From Planctomycetota bacterium (lineage in GTDB: Bacteria > Planctomycetota > Brocadiia > Brocadiales > Bathyanammoxibiaceae), in assembly GCA_030623665.1 (NCBI GenBank), contig JAUXLO010000042.1:1-10578 (forward strand): DNA of 10,578 nucleotides, given 5' to 3'. The translations under genes were made by a program, and so were the position numbers. The notes beneath the pieces were generated by a model, which worked only from the letters and a program-made list of their open reading frames with translations, searched no databases and was not told the origin of the DNA. Positions 5,778 through 10,578 of the stretch are shown here, in pieces. The stretch's first letter is position 1; the number at the start of each line of letters is the position of its first letter.

Positions 5778-6569
5778 ATGAAACTTAACATCCTGGTCTT
5801 GGGTGACATTGTGGGCCGGCCGGGTCGAGACATTATAGAAGATAAACTTCCGACTCTTATAAAAGAAGAAAACATCGACTTTGCCGTTGCCAATGCAGAA
5901 AATGCTGCCGGGGGCTCGGGCGTAACCCCGGTCGTGGTGAAAGGGCTATTTGACTCCGGGATAGATATCCTTACCACCGGGGACCATGTATGGAAGAAAA
6001 AGGAGGCAATACCGGTCTTAGAGACAGAAACAAGAATCCTTAGACCGGCAAACTACTCACCGCTGGCCAAGGGCAGGGGATGGGTGGTGGTGAAAAACCA
6101 TTTGAGGCCTGATATAGCTATTATAAATCTATTGGGCAGGGTGTTTATGTCTCCCATAGATTGTCCCTTCCGTACGGTTGACCAGATACTTGAGGAGGTG
6201 TCGGGAAAGGCACAGATAATTATAGTTGACATTCACGCCGAGGCGACTTCAGAGAAGATTGCCATGGGGTGGTATCTGGATGGAAGGGTAAGTGCCGTGG
6301 TGGGAACCCATACCCACGTACAAACGGCGGACGAGAGGGTCTTACCGGGCAAAACGGCCTATATAACCGACCTTGGAATGACGGGCCCCTATCATTCTGT
6401 CTTGGGCAGGAACAAAGACCATGTACTGGAGTTCATTGTGACGCAAATGCCTAGGCGCTTCGAAGTAGCAGATAAGGACGTGAGAATGAGTGGTGCCATC
6501 ATAACGGTTGACGGCTCCACAGGTAAGGCGGAGGGGATTAAAAGACTGGTGGTGCACGGGAACAACTGA
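5778..6569 (+). CDS. ymdB: YmdB-family metallophosphoesterase (TIGR00282)
   Basis: The family includes B. subtilis YmdB, a dinuclear-metal phosphodiesterase active on 2',3'-cyclic nucleotides and affecting biofilm and motility decisions. From the ATG at 5778 the protein is 263 residues, the usual size, starting MKLNILVLGDIVGRPGRD. Predicted metal ligands: Asp10, Glu41 and Asn42 (ANAEN), position 69 (GDHVW), His153 (DIHAEATSEK), and His178 and His180 (GTHTHVQTADERVLPG). Position 69 is Asp, where B. subtilis has Asn67 as a bridging ligand. The other signatures (ITDLGMTGP, SVLG) are intact. The start is uncertain: an in-frame TTG at 5745 would add 11 residues and has GGAAGGG 11 bases upstream, whereas the ATG has no clear ribosome-binding site. 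I prefer the ATG because family members begin a few residues before the GDIVG motif. It ends 2 bases before xseA. Confidence 0.92.
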   Translation: MKLNILVLGDIVGRPGRDIIEDKLPTLIKEENIDFAVANAENAAGGSGVTPVVVKGLFDSGIDILTTGDHVWKKKEAIPVLETETRILRPANYSPLAKGRGWVVVKNHLRPDIAIINLLGRVFMSPIDCPFRTVDQILEEVSGKAQIIIVDIHAEATSEKIAMGWYLDGRVSAVVGTHTHVQTADERVLPGKTAYITDLGMTGPYHSVLGRNKDHVLEFIVTQMPRRFEVADKDVRMSGAIITVDGSTGKAEGIKRLVVHGNN

Positions 6570-6571
6570 GG

Positions 6572-7825
6572 ATGAATAACCTTAATACATCAACCCCGAC
6601 CGCAGCCAAAGAACCGAGGTCTGCAGAGCAGAGGGTCTACACGGTTTCCGAGATTACCCAAAGGATCAAGGACTCTGTAGAGGGGGAATTCCAGGGGGTC
6701 TGGACAGTGGGAGAGACATCCAATATAAGGAGGCCGGATTCCGGCCATGTGTACATGACTCTTAAGGATGAGGAGGCCCAGCTCCAGGCCGTGATGTTTC
6801 GCACCACTGCCGCCAGAGTGCCCTTTACTTTGAAGGACGGGATGCAGGTTATCGCCTTTGGTTCAATCTCTGTTTACCCCCCCAGAGGCCAGTATCAGCT
6901 CCAAATCGAGGCAATAGAGCCCAGGGGCATCGGTCCGCTGCAACTTGCGTTTTTACAACTAAAGAATCGCCTGGAAGAGGAAGGCCTATTCGACCCCGCT
7001 CGTAAGAGGCCATTGCCCTTTCTGCCCCGGCAGGTGGCTATTGTGAGCTCCCTGAGCGGTGCTGCCCTAAGGGACATGCTGAAGATCATACACTCAAGAT
7101 CACCTCAAATAGGGGTCATTATATACCCCGCAAAGGTCCAAGGAGACGGGGCCGGTGAGGAAATAGCCGTGGCAATAACCGATATTAATAACAACATCTC
7201 CAGCAATCCTGTTGACGTAATCATAGTTGGCAGGGGTGGTGGCAGCATAGAGGATCTTTGGGCCTTTAACGAAGAGATAGTAGCAAGGAGTATCTACGCC
7301 TCTAAGATACCCATAGTATCTGCGGTGGGCCACGAAATTGACTTTACTATCTCTGATTTTGTGGCTGACCTGAGAGCCGCCACACCATCCACAGCTGCAC
7401 AGATGGTAGCCCCCATAAGGGATGAGCTCCTAGAGAGGACAAATACACTCGCCACAAGAATGCAACGCGCCACGTATGGTAAGCTGGAAGATACAAGAAA
7501 CAGACTGGAGGAGTTTCCGCACAGGTATGGCCTCCGCAAGCCACTGGACCTGGTCCTACAGTACAGGGCCAGGGTGGAGGAACTCTTATATGGATTTAGT
7601 CGAGGTGCGGACCATATGCTTGCGCTAAAGAGGGCACACCTTGGAGGTATGGGTAGCAAGATAGAAAGCCTGAGCCCTTTAAAAGTGCTGACAAGAGGCT
7701 ATTCTATTACAACAAAAAGTGGTAAAATACTTGCCACGACAAAAGGCTTGAGGCGTGGAGACAGGATCGAGACGCGCTTCCACAAGGGCACTGCGGTCTC
7801 TGTTATAGAGAGGACGACCCGGTAG
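6572..7825 (+). CDS. xseA: Exodeoxyribonuclease VII large subunit
   Basis: XseA is the catalytic subunit of exonuclease VII, which with several XseB subunits degrades single-stranded DNA from both ends to oligonucleotides. The 417 residues hold an N-terminal OB-fold DNA-binding domain (about 20-120: VYTVSEI, VWTVGETSN, GHVYMTLKD, VMFR). The catalytic domain follows from about 130: FDPARKRPLPFLP (140-152), IVSSLSGAALRDML (157-170), the nucleotide/phosphate-like loop GRGGGSIEDLWAFNEE (220-235), and GHEIDFTISDFVADLRAATPST (253-274). A helical region (about 280-370) probably binds XseB. Near the C-terminus is LTRGYSI, a conserved family segment. About 20 polar residues precede the OB fold. The usual GEISN motif reads GETSN here. 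The ATG is preceded immediately by GAGG, too close for an optimal site, so coupling to the ymdB stop two bases upstream is likely. Confidence 0.97.
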   Translation: MNNLNTSTPTAAKEPRSAEQRVYTVSEITQRIKDSVEGEFQGVWTVGETSNIRRPDSGHVYMTLKDEEAQLQAVMFRTTAARVPFTLKDGMQVIAFGSISVYPPRGQYQLQIEAIEPRGIGPLQLAFLQLKNRLEEEGLFDPARKRPLPFLPRQVAIVSSLSGAALRDMLKIIHSRSPQIGVIIYPAKVQGDGAGEEIAVAITDINNNISSNPVDVIIVGRGGGSIEDLWAFNEEIVARSIYASKIPIVSAVGHEIDFTISDFVADLRAATPSTAAQMVAPIRDELLERTNTLATRMQRATYGKLEDTRNRLEEFPHRYGLRKPLDLVLQYRARVEELLYGFSRGADHMLALKRAHLGGMGSKIESLSPLKVLTRGYSITTKSGKILATTKGLRRGDRIETRFHKGTAVSVIERTTR

Positions 7826-7847
7826 CTCAAACATTAAGGCGGAGACC

Positions 7848-8090
7848 ATGAAGTTTGAAGAGGCCTTGAGGCAGCTAGAGGAGATAGTGGGAGAGTTGGA
7901 GAAAGGCGAACTCAGCCTGGATGAATCTCTTGCAAAATACGAAGACGGCATTAAAATATACCGAATGTGCCTAGAGCTCCTGGAAGGGGCGGAGGAGAGG
8001 TTAAAGATGTTTACAAGGGATGAGAAGGGCCGGCTTTTGGTCAAGGATCTATCACAAGAAACATCGCCCGGGGCCAACAATAAAGGATAA
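7848..8090 (+). CDS. xseB: Exodeoxyribonuclease VII small subunit
   Basis: XseB is a short all-helical protein that binds the large subunit and is required for a functional exonuclease VII. The 80-residue product carries the family core FEEALRQLEEIVGELEKGELSLDESL (about residues 3-28) followed by KYEDGIKIYRMCLELLEGAEERL, predicted as two antiparallel helices. The tail after about residue 60 (KGRLLVKDLSQETSPG) is polar and probably disordered. The ATG has AAGG 8 bases and GGAG 3 bases upstream. It follows xseA by 22 bases, the standard arrangement, and its TAA overlaps a possible dxs ATG by one base. Confidence 0.97.
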   Translation: MKFEEALRQLEEIVGELEKGELSLDESLAKYEDGIKIYRMCLELLEGAEERLKMFTRDEKGRLLVKDLSQETSPGANNKG

Positions 8091-8110
8091 TGCCTTTGAA
8101 GGGAAAGAAG

Positions 8111-10045
8111 ATGCCCAGATTGCTAGACTCTATTGACAGTCCGGAAGATTTGAAGAACACGCCTATAGAAGACCTTCCCCAACTAGCTGAGGAAATACGT
8201 GAGCTAATTATAAATGTCGTATCCAGGAACCCGGGTCATCTGTCGTCTAATCTTGGGGTAGTTGAGCTGACCATGGCATTGCACTATTGTTTTGACTTCA
8301 AGTCGGACCGTTTGGTGTGGGACGTTGGCCACCAGTGTTACGTACACAAGATCCTCTCCGGGAGAAGGGTCGCATTTCAGACCCTGCGGCAATACAAGGG
8401 TATGAGTGGCTTCCCGGATAGACAAGAAAGCCCGGCTTATGACCAGTTCACTTCCGGCCACAGTGGCGATGCCATATCCTCCGCCCTGGGGTTGGCTTGT
8501 GCTAACGACATACTAGACATGGACAGAAAGATCGTCGCAGTGGTGGGAGACGGCGCCATCGCTGCCGGCATGTCCTTTGAGGCACTTAATCATGCCGGAG
8601 GCATCAAGAAGAACCTCTTTATTGTGCTAAATGATAATGAGATGGCGATATCCCCGACGGTTGGAGCGATCGGAAAATACCTGACCGAACTCCGAACGCT
8701 CCCCTTGTACAAGGATTTCAAGAAGGAGGTACGCCACGTCCTGAATATACTTCCCATCTTTGGGAAGCCTGTAGAGAACGTCCTGGAGCACTTTACCGAG
8801 GCCATGAAGAGGGGTATGACCCCTGGTCAGATCTTCGAGGACTTAGGGATTCAATACTATGGTCCTGTAGACGGCCATGACATCCCGCTTCTCATTGGGA
8901 CGATTAAGCGTCTAAAACCCATAAAAGGTCCCGTACTACTCCACGCCATTACAAAAAAAGGAAAGGGCTTTGAGCCGGCGTCTAAGAATCCTACTCGATA
9001 TCATGGTGCAGGCCCCTACCAGCTTCATAACGGCATGATAGTGGAAACTTCCAAGGCAAAGAAGGCGGAGACCTCATACACCGAGGTCTTCGGTAAGGTC
9101 CTGGTAGAATTAGCGGAGAAGAACAAGAAAATAATTGCGATTACCGCTGCCATGCCGGACGGCACCGGACTGACCACCTTCAGGGATAAATTCCCGGACA
9201 GGTATTTTGATGTGGGTATTTGCGAGCAACACGCTGTGGGACTGGCAAACGGGTTGGCGGCTTCTGGTCTTAGACCGGTAGCTGCCATATACTCTACCTT
9301 TTTGCAACGGGCGTTCGATCAGGTATTCCACGATGTCTGCCTCCAGCAGAGGGAGAACAGCGTGGTTTTTGCCATGGACAGGGGCGGGCTGGTAGGAAAT
9401 GACGGGCCCACCCACCATGGGACATTCGATATAGCTTACCTCAGGCATTTTCCAGGGATGAAGCTGATGGCCCCGAAGGATGGCCGTGAGCTAAAGCGGA
9501 TGCTCAAAATGGCCTTAGAGGTAGATGGGCCCAGTTGCATACGGTATCCCAGGGCAGACATACCTGACGAAGAGCTTGACCTCCCGTCTCGTGCGTTCTC
9601 CTGGGGTAAGGCTGAGGTCTTAAGAAAAGGAAGCGACGGGGTCATAATTGCCTATGGTGCGATGGTATATCCCTCGTTTAAGGCCGCCGACATTCTCAGC
9701 AGGGAAGGGGTTGAGGTGACCGTTATCAATGCACGATTTGCCAAGCCCCTGGACAAGATGGCTATTCTCGAGGCGGTCAGGGCCCAGCCGGTCGTTTTCA
9801 CAGTTGAGGAGCATTCCCTGGCGGGCGGATTCGGCTCCGCCGTACTGGAGATGCTTTCCGAGGAGGGCGCAGACGTTAGGAAGATACGAAGGCTTGGCAT
9901 CCCCGACAGATTTATTGAACAGGGTTCCAGAGATGAGCTACTAAGAGACCTCGAACTGGATGAAGATGGTATCTTCAGACGTTTTATGATTGAACTCGAG
10001 AAGCTGGATATCTCGGTACCGGTGAGGTCGGCCAGGCATCGATAG
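8111..10045 (+). CDS. dxs: 1-deoxy-D-xylulose-5-phosphate synthase
   Basis: DXS is a thiamine-diphosphate enzyme that condenses pyruvate with glyceraldehyde 3-phosphate, the entry step of the MEP isoprenoid pathway. From the ATG at 8111 the protein has 644 residues, a usual length. Visible: NPGHLSSNLGVVELT near 44-58; WDVGHQCYVHKILSGR with His74; SGHSGDAISSALG; the cofactor motif GDGAIAAGMSFEALNHAGG starting at 146, ending in NDNEMAIS; DGHDIPLL; GICEQHAVGLANGLA with the catalytic Glu at 372; IYSTFLQRAFDQVFHD; and DRGGLVGNDGPTHHGTFD. A C-terminal transketolase-like domain follows. The residue before the catalytic Glu is Cys where E. coli has Ala. An earlier ATG at 8090 (TAATG overlap with xseB) would add seven Lys-rich residues. 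I prefer 8111 because GAAGGGA lies 6 bases before it, whereas AGGA is only 2 bases before the earlier ATG. No ispA intervenes. Confidence 0.97.
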   Translation: MPRLLDSIDSPEDLKNTPIEDLPQLAEEIRELIINVVSRNPGHLSSNLGVVELTMALHYCFDFKSDRLVWDVGHQCYVHKILSGRRVAFQTLRQYKGMSGFPDRQESPAYDQFTSGHSGDAISSALGLACANDILDMDRKIVAVVGDGAIAAGMSFEALNHAGGIKKNLFIVLNDNEMAISPTVGAIGKYLTELRTLPLYKDFKKEVRHVLNILPIFGKPVENVLEHFTEAMKRGMTPGQIFEDLGIQYYGPVDGHDIPLLIGTIKRLKPIKGPVLLHAITKKGKGFEPASKNPTRYHGAGPYQLHNGMIVETSKAKKAETSYTEVFGKVLVELAEKNKKIIAITAAMPDGTGLTTFRDKFPDRYFDVGICEQHAVGLANGLAASGLRPVAAIYSTFLQRAFDQVFHDVCLQQRENSVVFAMDRGGLVGNDGPTHHGTFDIAYLRHFPGMKLMAPKDGRELKRMLKMALEVDGPSCIRYPRADIPDEELDLPSRAFSWGKAEVLRKGSDGVIIAYGAMVYPSFKAADILSREGVEVTVINARFAKPLDKMAILEAVRAQPVVFTVEEHSLAGGFGSAVLEMLSEEGADVRKIRRLGIPDRFIEQGSRDELLRDLELDEDGIFRRFMIELEKLDISVPVRSARHR

Positions 10046-10050
10046 ATTGA

Positions 10051-10578
10051 ATGAAGAAGGTATTAATCATTGGAGATACGAGAAAGGTCAGGATTAAGAA
10101 TACCCTTGAGGAGTTGGATTCATGGTTAAAGAAAAGGGCAAATGCCGTACCCATGGACATCGCCCGGGCAGAGAAGGCGGGGCCTTTGGAGGGCGATTTC
10201 GCTATCACCTTGGGTGGCGATGGGACCTTCCTGAGGGTTTCAAGATTGGTAAGTCCTTATGGTATACCTGTCATAGGGGTTCACTTAGGGCTTTTTGGCT
10301 TTTTGGCGGAGTTGACTCCGGAGGATATGCATAGCCACTTGGACAAAGTTCTTAGAGATGAGTACAAACTGGATGCCCGAATGCTCCTAAGCTGCCGGTT
10401 GGAGCGCAACGGGAAGGTGGTAAAGGAATCGTTAGGGGTCAACGATGCCGTTATATCGAGGGCATCCCTGTCCAGGCTCGTATCTGTAAAGCTCTATATC
10501 GATGAGGAAGACGTGACCACTTATAGTAGCGACGGCCTTATTGTGTCTACTCCGTTGGGCTCAACCGCCCACAGTCTC
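10051..10578 (+). CDS. nadK: NAD kinase, cut by the right edge
   Basis: NAD kinase phosphorylates NAD to NADP in the cytoplasm. The first 176 residues are visible and the frame is open to the last base. The start MKKVLIIGDTRK is typical. GGDGT at 55-59 is the phosphate-binding motif of the family (ITLGGDGTFLR). Next come GVHLGLFGFLAEL, matching the family's G-x-N-x-G-x-LGFL segment with two changes (Asn to His, and Leu-Phe in place of x-Leu), then VNDAVI with Asn131/Asp132 (family NE/ND motif), and DGLIVSTPLGSTAHS at the edge, where the usual Tyr after GSTA is His. The ATG lies 5 bases after the dxs stop with no obvious ribosome-binding site, so translation is likely coupled. The remaining third of the protein lies outside the window. 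Confidence 0.95.
   Translation, partial: MKKVLIIGDTRKVRIKNTLEELDSWLKKRANAVPMDIARAEKAGPLEGDFAITLGGDGTFLRVSRLVSPYGIPVIGVHLGLFGFLAELTPEDMHSHLDKVLRDEYKLDARMLLSCRLERNGKVVKESLGVNDAVISRASLSRLVSVKLYIDEEDVTTYSSDGLIVSTPLGSTAHSL

Noticed and set aside
3078..9900. Minus-strand frames of 60-130 codons inside lptD, coaD, ymdB, xseA, dxs
   Set aside because: All lie antisense to well-supported genes and lack start signals and domain motifs, so they are shadows of the coding strand.
1..10578. CRISPR arrays, defence islands, transposases, phage genes or attachment sites
   Set aside because: I found no regularly spaced repeats, transposase motifs or integrase-like proteins in any frame.

Overview
The window reads as ordinary bacterial chromosome. 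It holds a conserved housekeeping operon on the right (about 2421 to the right edge) and a looser accessory region on the left (1 to about 2340). The organism is a diderm: it encodes an LptD-type outer-membrane lipopolysaccharide assembly protein, and it makes isoprenoids by the MEP pathway (dxs). The style of the LptD, YmdB-family and DXS proteins makes me think of Planctomycetota, possibly the Brocadiales/anammox side. This is a family-resemblance inference that a phylogenetic placement would have to confirm.

Left region. Two genes lie on the minus strand. A membrane-anchored protein of unknown function starts at 80 and runs off the left edge. A secreted or periplasmic pentapeptide-repeat protein occupies 238-807. 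Upstream of it is a doubtful 47-codon frame (801-944) that overlaps its start, and an isolated inverted repeat (933-973). A TauE/SafE-type membrane permease then runs on the plus strand (1211-2062). The 358 bases between it and the lptD start contain several inverted repeats but no convincing gene, and end in a promoter with textbook sigma70 boxes (TTGACA, 18 bases, TATAAT).

Right region. From that promoter the genes run lptD, coaD, ymdB-like, xseA, xseB, dxs, nadK (cut by the right edge). All are on the plus strand, and every junction is a gap of a few to about 55 bases or a 1-base overlap, so I read them as one transcription unit. It combines outer-membrane biogenesis (LptD), coenzyme A synthesis (CoaD), a YmdB-family metallophosphoesterase, both subunits of exonuclease VII, the first MEP-pathway enzyme (Dxs) and NAD kinase. 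The xseA-xseB-dxs-nadK part resembles the widespread xseA-xseB-ispA-dxs-(tlyA)-nadK order, but ispA and tlyA are absent.

I found no CRISPR array, tRNA or rRNA, insertion sequence, phage gene or defence system, and nothing that clearly qualifies as an undescribed system. The points most worth a second look are the unexplained structured intergenic region before lptD, the Cys-poor LptD, the Asn-to-Asp change at a predicted YmdB metal site, and the phase slip in the pentapeptide coil.
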